In this document: piece by piece, positions 52,736 through 61,251 of the stretch
Numbering within the stretch: position 1 is the stretch's first letter
Layout of the letters: every line of letters starts with the position of its first letter
From: Ferrovibrio sp964218355
GTDB lineage: Bacteria > Pseudomonadota > Alphaproteobacteria > Ferrovibrionales > Ferrovibrionaceae
Assembly: GCF_964218355.1 (NCBI RefSeq)
Contig: NZ_CAXPMC010000029.1
Location: 124,001 to 188,000 of the forward strand
Direction: 5' to 3'
Length of the DNA: 64,000 nt
Notes under the pieces: model-generated
Database searches by the model: none
Seen by the model: only the letters and a program-made list of their open reading frames with translations
Told to the model about the DNA's origin: nothing
Program-made: the position numbers and the translations under genes

Positions 52736-53002
52736 ATGACGAATTGTATCGATACAATCGACCGGCCCTACGGTAGCGGCCCGGTCGAACGCGCGGGCAG
52801 CACGATCGGCCGGGTGATTGACCAGCTGGTCGCTGTCAGTGCCGAGGGCGCGATGGCTGCCGTGCTGAAGCTGCTCGACCTGCAGCGCAAGGCCCGGGAA
52901 CGCTCCCATCTCGCCGCGCTGCCCGACGACATTCTCAAGGATGTCGGCCTCAGCCGCGCCGATATCGAGGCCGAGCTGAACCGGCCGCTGTGGCTGCGCT
53001 GA
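52736..53002 (+). CDS. DUF1127 (YjiS-like) small protein
   Basis: An 88-residue protein ending in the characteristic DUF1127 domain (RSHLAALPDDILKDVGLSRA, then DIEAELNRPLW). Related small proteins bind RNA or regulators and affect phosphate and carbon metabolism. The N-terminal 45 residues are Ala/Val-rich and contain one hydrophobic stretch. The ATG at 52736 is favoured by the ribosome site GGAGCGG. It is divergent from mocR and shares its operator region. Confidence 0.87.
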   Translation: MTNCIDTIDRPYGSGPVERAGSTIGRVIDQLVAVSAEGAMAAVLKLLDLQRKARERSHLAALPDDILKDVGLSRADIEAELNRPLWLR

Positions 53003-53118
53003 CATTCCGGTAACGCCTGCCCCTCTCCGGAGGGGCCCTCCCCGGGTGCCGGTGTCCGCGCCAGCGCGGCACCGGCAGGTCGGGCAGCCAAGACAAAGCC
53101 CAGGAACGGGAATCCGAG

Positions 53119-53922
53119 ATGCGCCTGCCGATCTACCAGGTCGATGCCTTCGCCGACCGCGTCTTCCGCGGCAATCCGGCCGCCATCGTGCCGCTGGAAC
53201 GCTGGCTGCCGGCCGAAACCATGCAGGCCATCGCCGCCGAGAACAATCTCAGCGAAACCGCCTTCTTCGTGCCGGAGACGGTCGATGGCCACGACGGCTT
53301 CGGCCTGCGCTGGTTCACGCCCGAGGTCGAGGTCGATCTCTGCGGCCATGCCACGCTGGCCTCGGCCTGGGTGATCTTCAACCGGCTGGATGGCGGCCGC
53401 AGCCGCATCGACTTCGCCACCAGAAGCGGCACCCTGACCGTGACGCAGGATGGCGAGAGCGGCCGGATTGCCATGGATTTCCCCGGCCGCGCGCCGCAGC
53501 CGGCCGCGCCCTGCGCCGGCCTGGTCGAGGCCATGGGCGCCGCGCCGCAATCCGTGCTGGCGGCGCGCGACTATCTGCTGGTCTATGCCAGCGCCGCCGA
53601 GCTGCGCGCGCTGAAGCCCGACATGCATGGCCTGATGGGCATCGACAAATTCGCCGTGATCGCCACCGCGCCCGGCGACGAGCCCGGCATCGACTGCGTC
53701 TCGCGCTTTTTCGCGCCGGCCAAGGGCGTGCCGGAAGATCCGGTCACCGGCTCGGCCCATTGCACGGTCGTGCCGTACTGGGCGCAGCGGCTGGGCAGGA
53801 GCGACATCGTCGCCTACCAGGCCTCGGCCCGCGGCGGCCGGCTGTATTGCCGCGACGAGGGCGCGCGGGTGCGCATGGCCGGCACCTGCATGCCGTATCT
53901 CGAGGGCAGCATCACGGTCTGA
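53119..53922 (+). CDS. PhzF-family isomerase/epimerase
   Basis: A 267-residue protein of the PhzF fold. It begins with the diagnostic QVDAFADRVFRGNPAAIVPL and has the catalytic Glu in NNLSETAFFV. The paired motifs FTPEVEVDLCGHATLAS and GVPEDPVTGSAHCTVVPYW are intact. Family members catalyse isomerisations such as the one in phenazine synthesis, but most are of unknown substrate, and no phenazine genes are nearby. It is preceded by a 116-base gap and ends before a strong terminator. Confidence 0.92.
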   Translation: MRLPIYQVDAFADRVFRGNPAAIVPLERWLPAETMQAIAAENNLSETAFFVPETVDGHDGFGLRWFTPEVEVDLCGHATLASAWVIFNRLDGGRSRIDFATRSGTLTVTQDGESGRIAMDFPGRAPQPAAPCAGLVEAMGAAPQSVLAARDYLLVYASAAELRALKPDMHGLMGIDKFAVIATAPGDEPGIDCVSRFFAPAKGVPEDPVTGSAHCTVVPYWAQRLGRSDIVAYQASARGGRLYCRDEGARVRMAGTCMPYLEGSITV

Positions 53923-53987
53923 CGGATTGCAGATCTGCGGCGGCTGCCCCGATGCCGCCGCAGTCCGGTGTTGCGCAAGGCACCGGC

Positions 53988-54031
53988 GGGCGGGACACCT
54001 TCCCCTGTTTCGGTGTCCCGCCCTTTTCCTT
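53988..54031 (+). terminator. Rho-independent terminator after the PhzF-family gene
   Basis: A perfect 12-bp stem GGGCGGGACACC / GGTGTCCCGCCC with a 12-base loop, followed by TTTTCCTTT. Confidence 0.92.
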
Positions 54032-54076
54032 TCCGGAAAGCTGGCCTTTTGCGCAGGCCTGGCGTCTGATGGCACC

Positions 54077-55000
54077 ATGATCCCCCAGACAGAGCCCGTG
54101 CCGCCACGCACGGCCGCGCTCGCCTTCGCCGGCGCGCTGTTTGCCGCGCTGATCTTCGGCGGCAACTTCGTCGCCGGCCGGCAGGGCGCGCTGGCCGGCC
54201 TGACCGCCGGCGATCTCGTGGCTTTGCGCTATGCCGTGTCCGGCCTGATCTTCCTGCCGGTGCTGTGGCGGCTGGGCCTGCGCGATCTCGGCGGCATCGG
54301 CTGGCCGCGCGGCATCCTGCTGGCGGCGATGACCGGCGCGCCGTATTTCTACGGCGTGATGGCCGGCCTGCATTACGCGCCGGCGGCCCATGGCACCGTG
54401 CTCAATCCCGGCGCGACCGCGCTGTCCAGCCTCGTCTTCGGCTATCTGGTCCTCGGCCTGCATCCGGCGCGGCTGGTGCTGGCTGCCGGCGTGCCGCTGA
54501 TCCTGACCGGCCTGGTGCTGGTCTCCGGGGCCGGCCTGGCACTGGGCGGCGGCGAGACTTGGCGCGGCGATGCGCTGCTGGTGGCCACCGGGCTGACCTA
54601 TGGCCTGTTCTTCGCCCTGCTGCGGCGCTGGCAGATCGCCGCGCTACCCGCCACCGGCATCGTCGCTGTGCTGTCGGCCGCGGGCTGGCTGCCCATCTAT
54701 GCCGTCACCGCCGATTTCGATGCACTGGCCCGCGTGCCGCTGGCGATGATCCTCGGCCAGGCCCTGTTCCAGGGCGCGCTGGTCTCGGGCCTTGCCGTGT
54801 TTCTGTTCGCCCGCGCGGTGACGGTGCTGGGGCCGGCCAGGGCCGGGCTGTTTCCGGCGCTGGTGCCGGTTTTCGGCACCCTGCTGGCCGCCCTGCTGCT
54901 GGGCGAGCCGCTGACCCTGTGGCAGCTGGCCGGCGTGGCGGCCGTCTGCACCGGCCTGCTGCTCGGGGTATGGCAACCGCGCCGCCCTCGTGTAGGCTGA
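54077..55000 (+). CDS. EamA-type drug/metabolite transporter
   Basis: A 307-residue membrane protein of the 10-helix DMT superfamily, made of two EamA repeats. Conserved elements are FAALIFGGNFVAGRQGALAG at the first helix, HYAPAAHGTVLNPGATALSS at the end of repeat one, and GPARAGLFPALVPVFGTLLA in repeat two. It probably exports a metabolite; the substrate is unknown. ATG at 54077 is the only methionine near the first helix. It is followed by a GNAT gene after 26 bases. Confidence 0.9.
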   Translation: MIPQTEPVPPRTAALAFAGALFAALIFGGNFVAGRQGALAGLTAGDLVALRYAVSGLIFLPVLWRLGLRDLGGIGWPRGILLAAMTGAPYFYGVMAGLHYAPAAHGTVLNPGATALSSLVFGYLVLGLHPARLVLAAGVPLILTGLVLVSGAGLALGGGETWRGDALLVATGLTYGLFFALLRRWQIAALPATGIVAVLSAAGWLPIYAVTADFDALARVPLAMILGQALFQGALVSGLAVFLFARAVTVLGPARAGLFPALVPVFGTLLAALLLGEPLTLWQLAGVAAVCTGLLLGVWQPRRPRVG

Positions 55001-55026
55001 CCGCCCCAGCTGAACAGGATTCCGTC

Positions 55027-55512
55027 ATGACCGAAGCCAGCCCCGCCGTCGATATCCGCCCGGTCGCCACCGTCGACGACCTCGATGCCGCCAAGCGGCT
55101 GTTCAGGGCCTATGCCGACTCGCTCGATTTCGATCTCTGCTTCCAGGGCTTCGACGACGAACTGGGCAGCCTGCCCGGCCGCTATGCCCCGGCCCTGCGC
55201 GGCGCCCTGCTGCTGGGCTATGTGGATGGCGCGCCGGTCGGCGTGGTCGGCCTGCGCGATCTCGGCGACGGCATCTGCGAGATGAAGCGGCTGTATATCG
55301 ACCCGGCGGGCCGCGGCCGCAATCTCGGCCGCCTGCTGGCCGAAGCGGTGGTCGCGGAGGGGCGTCGGCTGGGCTACCGGGCCATGCGGCTGGATACGAT
55401 CCGCAGCATGGTGGCCGCCAACCGGGTCTATGATGCACTCGGATTCCGCGATATTCCGCCCTATTACGACAATCCGCTGCCGGAAGTGCGATATCGCGAG
55501 GTGGATTTATGA
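55027..55512 (+). CDS. GNAT family N-acetyltransferase
   Basis: A 161-residue acetyltransferase. The acetyl-CoA pyrophosphate-binding motif IDPAGRGRNLGRLLAEAVV and the later RLDTIRSMVAANRVYDALGF are typical, and CEMKRLYIDP gives the beta4 strand. The substrate is unknown. It is linked to the DMT exporter gene by a short gap, so exporter and acetyltransferase may act on the same compound. The two bases after its stop precede a dyad in front of the crotonase gene. Confidence 0.88.
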   Translation: MTEASPAVDIRPVATVDDLDAAKRLFRAYADSLDFDLCFQGFDDELGSLPGRYAPALRGALLLGYVDGAPVGVVGLRDLGDGICEMKRLYIDPAGRGRNLGRLLAEAVVAEGRRLGYRAMRLDTIRSMVAANRVYDALGFRDIPPYYDNPLPEVRYREVDL

Positions 55513-55513
55513 A

Positions 55514-55570
55514 CACTATTCATTTTTGTGAACAGTGATACAGTCATGGCATCCGAGGGAGGATGCCATG
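55514..55570 (+). promoter_or_regulatory. Dyad operator candidate and start-codon hairpin before the crotonase gene
   Basis: Two structures lie in the 55-base gap. First, CACTATTCA-N6-TGAACAGTG (55514-55522 and 55529-55537), nearly perfect arms with one mismatch, suits a TetR-type dimer, and a TetR gene is the next but one. Second, a perfect 10-bp inverted repeat CATGGCATCC / GGATGCCATG (55545-55554 and 55561-55570) with loop GAGGGA. It holds the ribosome binding site in its loop and the start codon in its stem, so it could repress translation as an RNA hairpin. Confidence 0.65.
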
Positions 55571-56440
55571 ACCAGCACCAGCAAGCAGCAGCCGGCGGAA
55601 CCGGTGGTGACCTATGCGCGCGACGGCCGCGTCGCCCGCATCGCCCTGAACCGGCCAGACCATCTGAACGCCATCACCGACGAGATGCCCGGCGCGCTGC
55701 GCGACGCGGTCGAACGCGCCAATCTCGACGACGAGGTGCATGTGATCGCGCTGTCGGGTGCAGGGCGGGCCTTCTGCGCCGGCTATGACCTGAAGGCCTA
55801 TGCCGAGGCGCCGCGCCCGGTGAAGGGCAGCCAGGACATGCCCTGGGATCCGCTGGTCGATTACCAGTGGATGCGCTATGCCACCGACTGCTATTTCAGC
55901 CTCTGGCGTTCGCTGAAGCCGGTGGTCACCAGGATTCACGGCTATGCGGTGGCCGGCGGCAGCGACATCGCGCTCAGCTCCGACATCGTGATCATGGCCG
56001 AGGATGCGAAGATCGGCTATCCGCCGGCGCGCATCTGGGGTTGTCCCACCACCGGCATGTGGGTCTATCGCCTCGGCGCCGAAAAGGCCAAGCGCATGCT
56101 GCTGACCGGCGACCTGATCGATGGCCGCACCGCGAAGGAATACGGCCTGGTGCTGGACTGCGTGCCGGCCGCGGATCTCGATGCCCATACCGAGGCGCTG
56201 ATCGCCCGCATCGCCAGCGTGCCGAAGAACCAGCTGATGATGCAGAAGATGATGATCAACCAGGCCTACGACAATATGGGCCTGAACTCGACCCAGACCC
56301 TGGCCACCCTGTTCGACGGCATCACCCGCCACAGCCCGGAAGGTGTCGCCTTCAAGGCCCGCTGCGAGCAGATCGGCTTCAAGGCCGCGGTGAAAGAACG
56401 CGATGCCGGCGATCCGCTGGCCTGGAAGAATGCCCGCTGA
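55568..56440 (+). CDS. Enoyl-CoA hydratase/isomerase (crotonase) family protein
   Basis: A 290-residue crotonase. The CoA-binding opening RVARIALNRPDHLNAITDEM, the oxyanion-hole motif GAGRAFCAGYDLKAY and the second oxyanion segment HGYAVAGGSDIALSSDIVI are present. The usual catalytic Glu pair region reads IGYPPARIWGCPTTGMWVYR, lacking a clear second Glu, so hydratase activity is uncertain and an isomerase or thioesterase role is possible. Long insert near residue 85 (APRPVKGSQDMPWDPLVDYQ). Followed by a TetR gene and a thioesterase-like gene. Confidence 0.9.
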   Translation: MTSTSKQQPAEPVVTYARDGRVARIALNRPDHLNAITDEMPGALRDAVERANLDDEVHVIALSGAGRAFCAGYDLKAYAEAPRPVKGSQDMPWDPLVDYQWMRYATDCYFSLWRSLKPVVTRIHGYAVAGGSDIALSSDIVIMAEDAKIGYPPARIWGCPTTGMWVYRLGAEKAKRMLLTGDLIDGRTAKEYGLVLDCVPAADLDAHTEALIARIASVPKNQLMMQKMMINQAYDNMGLNSTQTLATLFDGITRHSPEGVAFKARCEQIGFKAAVKERDAGDPLAWKNAR

Positions 56441-56447
56441 CGCCGCC

Positions 56448-57095
56448 ATGCCAGCCGCAGCGGATGCCGCGAGGCAGAAACGGCGCGGCGCCCTGAAGGC
56501 ATTCCGGCGCGAGGCGATCCTGCTGGCGGCGCGTGCCGTCTTCGCCCGCGACGGGCTGGACGGCGCCACGCTCCGCGCCATCGCCGCCGAGGCCGGCGTG
56601 GCGGTCGGCACCGTCTATCTGCATTTCCCCACCAAGGAAGCCATCTATGCCGAGATGCTGGCCGCCTCGCTGGCCGACCTGCAGAAGCATCTGCGCGAGG
56701 CGGTGGCAAAGGCGGCGCCGGACGATCACCTGATGGCTGCCGCACTCGGCTTCTACGGCTTCTACCGCGACCGGCCCGACGATCTCTATCTCGGCCTCTA
56801 TCTGGCCCAGGGCCTGAAGCCCGCCGGCCTCAGCCCGGAACTCGACCGCCTGCTGAACGGCCGGCTGATCCAGTGCTACACGATCCTCGGCGACGGCATG
56901 CGGCGCATCGCGGCGCCGGCTGCCGAGGCACCGGATGCCGAGACCCTGCGGGCCGAGACCGTGTCGCTGGCCGCGGCGATCACCGGCGCGCTGGTGCTGG
57001 AGGCGACGGGCCGCCTGAAGGTGCTGGGCGATGATGGTGCGGCAGTGGTGCGGCGCGCCGTGGAGGCCCTGATTCTGCGGCTGCGGCGCGGCTAG
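56448..57095 (+). CDS. TetR-family transcriptional regulator
   Basis: A 215-residue regulator. The N-terminal helix-turn-helix is clear (ILLAARAVFARDGLDGATLR, then IAAEAGVAVGTVYLHFPTKE). The C-terminal ligand domain has the FYRDRPDDLYLGLYLAQGL pattern of acyl-CoA or fatty-acid responsive members. The start is uncertain: an ATG at 56430 overlaps the crotonase gene, and 56448 lies eight bases after its stop. The dyad at 55514 upstream of the crotonase gene is a candidate target. Confidence 0.9.
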   Translation: MPAAADAARQKRRGALKAFRREAILLAARAVFARDGLDGATLRAIAAEAGVAVGTVYLHFPTKEAIYAEMLAASLADLQKHLREAVAKAAPDDHLMAAALGFYGFYRDRPDDLYLGLYLAQGLKPAGLSPELDRLLNGRLIQCYTILGDGMRRIAAPAAEAPDAETLRAETVSLAAAITGALVLEATGRLKVLGDDGAAVVRRAVEALILRLRRG

Positions 57096-57144
57096 GCGGG
57101 TTGCGCCGGCCCGGCTGCCGGGCGACACTGGGCGGCAACAAGAA

Positions 57145-58542
57145 ATGCCCTCCAGAACACAACCCGAGAAGACTTCCGTGAGCAATTACCGCGAGACCTT
57201 CCGTGGCTCGGTCGCCGCCTGGGAATGCGACCAGTATGGCCATATGAATGTGCAGTTCTACACCGCGCGCATCTCGGATGCGGCGGCCAGCGCCATGCTG
57301 GCCGGCGGCTTCGGATCGGACGCCTTCCTGAAACACCGGCTGGGCGTGGTGGCGGTGCATTCGGAGCTGGATTACCTGAGCGAGCTGCATGCCGGCGATC
57401 TGATCCGCATGGAAAGCGGGATTCTTTCGGCCGAGGGCAGGAAGCTGCGCTTCCACCATCGCCTGTTCAATGCCGAGACCGGGGCACTGTGCCTGAAGGC
57501 CGAGGTGCTGGGCCTGTGCTTCGATCTCGACCAGCGCAAATCGGTGCCGCTGCCGGACGATCTGCGCGCGGGCCTGCTGCGCCTGCAGGTGGCCGGCGAC
57601 GAGGCGCCATCCGCCGCGGCGATCCCGCCGGCGGAGGACGGCTTCCTGCCGACTGGCCGCGCCCCGGTGCAGCCCTGGGAATGTGACCGCATGGGGCATC
57701 TGAACGTGCAGTTCTATCTGGCGCGTTTCGCCGAGGCGGAAAAACAGCTTCTCAATGCGCTGGGCTATGGCCCGGCGCGGCGCAGGGCAGAGGGCGTGGC
57801 CTTGCGCCCGCTGCGCCACCGCATCCAGTTCAAGCGCGAGAATCACGAGGGCGCGGTACTGACCGTGCGCAGCGGCATCCGTGCCGTCGCGGTGGACCGC
57901 CTGATGCTGTATCACGAGATCCATGAGGCCGAGAGCGGCCGCCTGTCGGCCACCGCCGAGGCCGTGGTCGCGCTGGATGCGCTGGATGGCAGCGGCCTGG
58001 CCGCCCTGCCGCAGGAAGTGGCGGCCGCGGCCGGGCGGCTGGCTGCGGCGCTGGTGGCGCCGGAACCACCGGGCCCGACCGGCCAGCCGCCGGCACCGGA
58101 TGCGCCGGTGGAGGGCATGTACGAGACCTGCCGCGGCGCCGTCGACCGCTGGGAGGCGGAAGAAACCGGCCGCATGGCCACGCGCTTCTACATGGCGCGC
58201 TTCTCGGAGGCGGCGGGCAACATGCTGGCCGGCGGCGACCTGACGGCCGAACAGATGCGCCGGCAGGGCCTCGGTTCGGCGGCGCTGGATTACACCATCG
58301 ACTATTTCCGCCCGCTGACCGTGGGCGATGCCTATTACGCCCGCACCGGCATTCTGGAGCTGCGCGAGAAGACCTGGCGCTTCTGCCATTTCCTGATGGA
58401 CAGCAACACGCAGCAGCCGCTGGCCCGTGCCGAGGTGATCGCCGTTCTGTTCGACCTGCAGGCGCGCAAATCGATTGTCATGCCCGATCATGTGCGGCAG
58501 TCTTTCGGCCGGCGCCTCGTCGCGGTGCCGGCCCCGGCCTGA
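57145..58542 (+). CDS. Triple hot-dog-fold thioesterase-like protein
   Basis: A 465-residue protein made of three homologous 4HBT-type hot-dog domains, roughly residues 16-150, 172-300 and 325-460. Each opens with the same block: WECDQYGHMNVQFYTARISD, WECDRMGHLNVQFYLARFAE and WEAEETGRMATRFYMARFSE. In domain 3 the aligned catalytic Asp is Glu, His is Arg and Asn is Ala, so domain 3 is probably inactive and structural. Each domain ends with the VLF/LCFDLDxRKS(V/I) element. Starts: 57145 (ATG) or GTG 57178 after GAGAAG. Acyl-CoA thioester hydrolysis is expected from the crotonase context. Confidence 0.85.
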   Translation: MPSRTQPEKTSVSNYRETFRGSVAAWECDQYGHMNVQFYTARISDAAASAMLAGGFGSDAFLKHRLGVVAVHSELDYLSELHAGDLIRMESGILSAEGRKLRFHHRLFNAETGALCLKAEVLGLCFDLDQRKSVPLPDDLRAGLLRLQVAGDEAPSAAAIPPAEDGFLPTGRAPVQPWECDRMGHLNVQFYLARFAEAEKQLLNALGYGPARRRAEGVALRPLRHRIQFKRENHEGAVLTVRSGIRAVAVDRLMLYHEIHEAESGRLSATAEAVVALDALDGSGLAALPQEVAAAAGRLAAALVAPEPPGPTGQPPAPDAPVEGMYETCRGAVDRWEAEETGRMATRFYMARFSEAAGNMLAGGDLTAEQMRRQGLGSAALDYTIDYFRPLTVGDAYYARTGILELREKTWRFCHFLMDSNTQQPLARAEVIAVLFDLQARKSIVMPDHVRQSFGRRLVAVPAPA

Positions 58543-58578
58543 GCCGGCGCGGGACGGCAAAAAGAAGAAGGGCACCGC

Positions 58579-59520
58579 ATGGAAACCCTGCTGAATGTCT
58601 CGCTGCCGTTCTTCGGCCTGATCTTCCTCGGCTACGGCGCCGGGCATACGCGGCTGATCACGCCGCAGGCCTATCTCGGCCTCAATGCCTTCGTGATCTG
58701 GTTCGCCCTGCCGGCCATGCTGTTCGTCAAGATGGCTTCGGCGCCGGTTTTCGAGGCCTTCGATCCGCGTTTCGTCGCCGCCTATACCGGGGCCGGCCTG
58801 CTGGCCTATGGCATCATCGTCAGCCTCAGCCGGCTGCTGTTTCCGCAGCTCAGCTGGGGCCAGCGGGCCGTGCAGGGCATGGGCGCCAGCTTCGGCAATG
58901 TCGGCTTCATGGGCCTGCCGATCCTGGTCACCCTGTTCGGCGATGCCGCGGTGCTGCCGGCGGTGCTGGTGATCGTGTTCGACCATATCATCCTGATCCC
59001 GCTGACCACCGCGATCATCGAGGGATCGGGCGGCGGCCAGGCCTCGCTGGGTGCGATCCTGCGCAAGGTGGGCATCGGCATGGCCCGCAACCCGCTGATC
59101 GTGTCGACCTTTGCCGGCCTGATCTGGGGCCTGACCGGGCTGCAGCTGCCGGTGCCGGCCGATGCCCTGCTGAAACTGCTGGCCGATGCCTCGGCGCCCT
59201 GCGCGCTGTTCGCGCTGGGCCTGACCCTGGCCGGGCGGCCGCTGTCGCACGGGCTGGAACAGGTGACGCTGACCACCATCGGCAAGCTGGCCGTGCATCC
59301 GATCCTGGTCTGGATGCTGGCGGTTTACGTGCTGCATCTCGACCCGTTCCTCACGGCGGTCGCCGTGATCCAGGCATCGATGCCGACGGCGGCGAATGTC
59401 TACATTCTCGCGACCACGCAGAATGTGTTCGTCGAGCGCACGTCGAGCACCATCCTGGTCTCGACGGCGATCGCCACCGTGACCGTCTCTGCCTTCATGG
59501 TGCTGTTCACCGCCTACTAG
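58579..59520 (+). CDS. AEC-family (auxin efflux carrier type) transporter
   Basis: A 313-residue membrane carrier of the AEC family with about ten helices. It opens FFGLIFLGYGAGHTRLITPQ, has the conserved NAFVIWFALPAMLFVKMA and GASFGNVGFMGLPILVTLFG motifs, and ends with IQASMPTAANVYILATTQNV. Bacterial members carry malate, malonate or other small carboxylates. A ribosome site AAGAAGAAGGG precedes the ATG. It is the last gene of the plus-strand run and converges on the importer permease gene (13-base gap). Confidence 0.88.
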   Translation: METLLNVSLPFFGLIFLGYGAGHTRLITPQAYLGLNAFVIWFALPAMLFVKMASAPVFEAFDPRFVAAYTGAGLLAYGIIVSLSRLLFPQLSWGQRAVQGMGASFGNVGFMGLPILVTLFGDAAVLPAVLVIVFDHIILIPLTTAIIEGSGGGQASLGAILRKVGIGMARNPLIVSTFAGLIWGLTGLQLPVPADALLKLLADASAPCALFALGLTLAGRPLSHGLEQVTLTTIGKLAVHPILVWMLAVYVLHLDPFLTAVAVIQASMPTAANVYILATTQNVFVERTSSTILVSTAIATVTVSAFMVLFTAY

Positions 59521-59533
59521 CCGGCGGGCGCTG

Positions 59534-60454
59534 TCAGGTCGTCTCGTGCATGCGGTCGCGCGTCAGCGCGCCGCGCCGCCGGCCGGGCAGTAGGCTCGGC
59601 GCCGCCAGCATCAGCAGCACCAGCGCGCCGGTGGCGAATTTCAGGTCGGTCGGCGCCAGGCCCATGGCCAGGCAGACCGAGATGATCTGGAAATAGACGA
59701 TGGCGCCGACGATGGGTGCCAGCAGCTGCCGCAGCACGCTGCCGCGCCCGGTGATCAGCTCGCCGATGATCACCGCGGCGAGGCCGTTGATCAGCACGCC
59801 GAAGCCGATATTGACGTCGGAAAAGCCCTGCGACTGCACCACCAGCGCGCCGGCGAAGGCGCAGAGCGCGCCGGCCACGCCGAAGCCGCCGACGATATGG
59901 CCCCATGAATGAATGCCCTGGGCCTCGGCCATGTCGAGATTGGCGCCGACAGCGCGGAAGGCGATGCCCTTTTCGGTGCGCAGGAAGGCGAAGGCGGCCA
60001 CCACCAGCAGGATCACGCCGATGCCGAGGAAGGCGCCCTTGTGCCACAGGCTGCTGTTCATCCCCGGCCAGACCAGGTCGAACAGGTTGTCGAACTGGAA
60101 CAGCGCGATGTTGGAACGGCCCATGATGCGCAGATTCACGCTGTAGACCATGGTGACGATGATGATGCCGGCCAGCAGCGAGCTGATCCGGAATTTCAGG
60201 CTGACCATCGCCGTGGCCGAGCCGGCAAGGAAGCCGCCCAGCGTGCCGCACAGCATGGCAAGCCCGGGGCTGAAGCCGGCGGCGATCATGGCGCCGCAGA
60301 TGCAGCCGCCGATGGGGAACGAGCCCTCGCTGGTCAGGTCGGGGAAGCCGAGCAGTCGGAAGGGCAGCATCACGCCGAAAGCAACGAAGGCATAGATCAG
60401 GCTCTGGACCAGGGTGACCGGCACCAACTCGACGAAACGCAGAACGATATCCAT
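59534..60454 (-). CDS. ABC transporter permease (TrpY type)
   Basis: A 306-residue permease of the branched-chain-like BPD_transp_2 family. It has about eight hydrophobic helices, with FRLLGFPDLTSEGSFPIGGC near the N terminus and the conserved TEKGIAFRAVGANLDMAEAQ docking loop. In gene order and family type it matches the TrpXYZ importer and other ABC_sub_bind-associated systems. It is encoded last in the minus-strand unit after the ATPase and binding protein. Confidence 0.85.
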   Translation of the reverse strand: MDIVLRFVELVPVTLVQSLIYAFVAFGVMLPFRLLGFPDLTSEGSFPIGGCICGAMIAAGFSPGLAMLCGTLGGFLAGSATAMVSLKFRISSLLAGIIIVTMVYSVNLRIMGRSNIALFQFDNLFDLVWPGMNSSLWHKGAFLGIGVILLVVAAFAFLRTEKGIAFRAVGANLDMAEAQGIHSWGHIVGGFGVAGALCAFAGALVVQSQGFSDVNIGFGVLINGLAAVIIGELITGRGSVLRQLLAPIVGAIVYFQIISVCLAMGLAPTDLKFATGALVLLMLAAPSLLPGRRRGALTRDRMHETT

Positions 60455-60464
60455 GGTCGCGGTC

Positions 60465-61244
60465 TCAGCTGGCCAGCAGGATGCGGTCTTCCTTGTCGCG
60501 GAAGCGGGCGACAAGATCGGCGATGCCGATGCCGGATTTTTCCGTGCCCTGCATCAGCAGCAGGATGCGGCCGGCATCCATCATCAGCAGCGTGTCGCCA
60601 TGATCGACGGCATGCTGCATGTTGTGGGTGACCATCAGGGCGGTCAGTTTCCGCTCGGCGATCACGCGGATGGTGGCGCTCATCACCCGCTCGGCGGTCA
60701 GCGGATCGAGGGCGGCGGTATGCTCGTCCAGCAGCAGCAGTTTCGGCTCGCCGGTCACCGCCATGACCAGCGACACCGCCTGGCGCTGGCCGCCCGACAG
60801 GGTGTCGATAGTGTCGTCCAGCCGGTCTTCCAGGCCGAGGCCGAGGATGGCGAGCTGGTCGCGCCAGGCCGCGCGGCGCGCCGCCGTCAGGCCCCAGCGC
60901 AGCCGGTGCGGCCGGGCCCGCAATTCGGCCAGCAGCAGGTTTTCGGCCACGGTCATGCCGGCGGCCGTGCCGGTCATCGGGTCCTGGAAGACGCGCGAGA
61001 CCAGCCGGGCGCGGCGCCAGGCCGGATCGCGGGTGACATCCTGCCCGTCGATGGCGATGCTGCCGGCATCGACCGGGAATTTCCCGGCGACGGCATTCAG
61101 CAGGGTCGACTTGCCGGCGCCGTTCGAGCCGATGACGACGCAGAAGCTGCCGGCTTTCAGGTCCAGCGACACGCCGTCGAGCGCCACGCGCTCGTTCGGC
61201 GTGCCGGGGAAGAACCGCTTGCCCAGGCCGGTCAGTGCCAGCAT
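60465..61244 (-). CDS. ABC transporter ATP-binding protein (TrpZ type)
   Basis: A 259-residue ABC ATPase. Walker A is VIGSNGAGKSTLLNAVAG, the signature LSGGQRQAVSLVMAV, Walker B LLLLDEHTAALDP and the switch His in MVTHNMQHAV. DEHTAALDP is typical for this importer subfamily. It sits between the binding-protein and permease genes with short gaps (7 and 10 bases), so the three are one operon. Confidence 0.92.
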   Translation of the reverse strand: MLALTGLGKRFFPGTPNERVALDGVSLDLKAGSFCVVIGSNGAGKSTLLNAVAGKFPVDAGSIAIDGQDVTRDPAWRRARLVSRVFQDPMTGTAAGMTVAENLLLAELRARPHRLRWGLTAARRAAWRDQLAILGLGLEDRLDDTIDTLSGGQRQAVSLVMAVTGEPKLLLLDEHTAALDPLTAERVMSATIRVIAERKLTALMVTHNMQHAVDHGDTLLMMDAGRILLLMQGTEKSGIGIADLVARFRDKEDRILLAS

Positions 61245-61251
61245 CGCCGGC

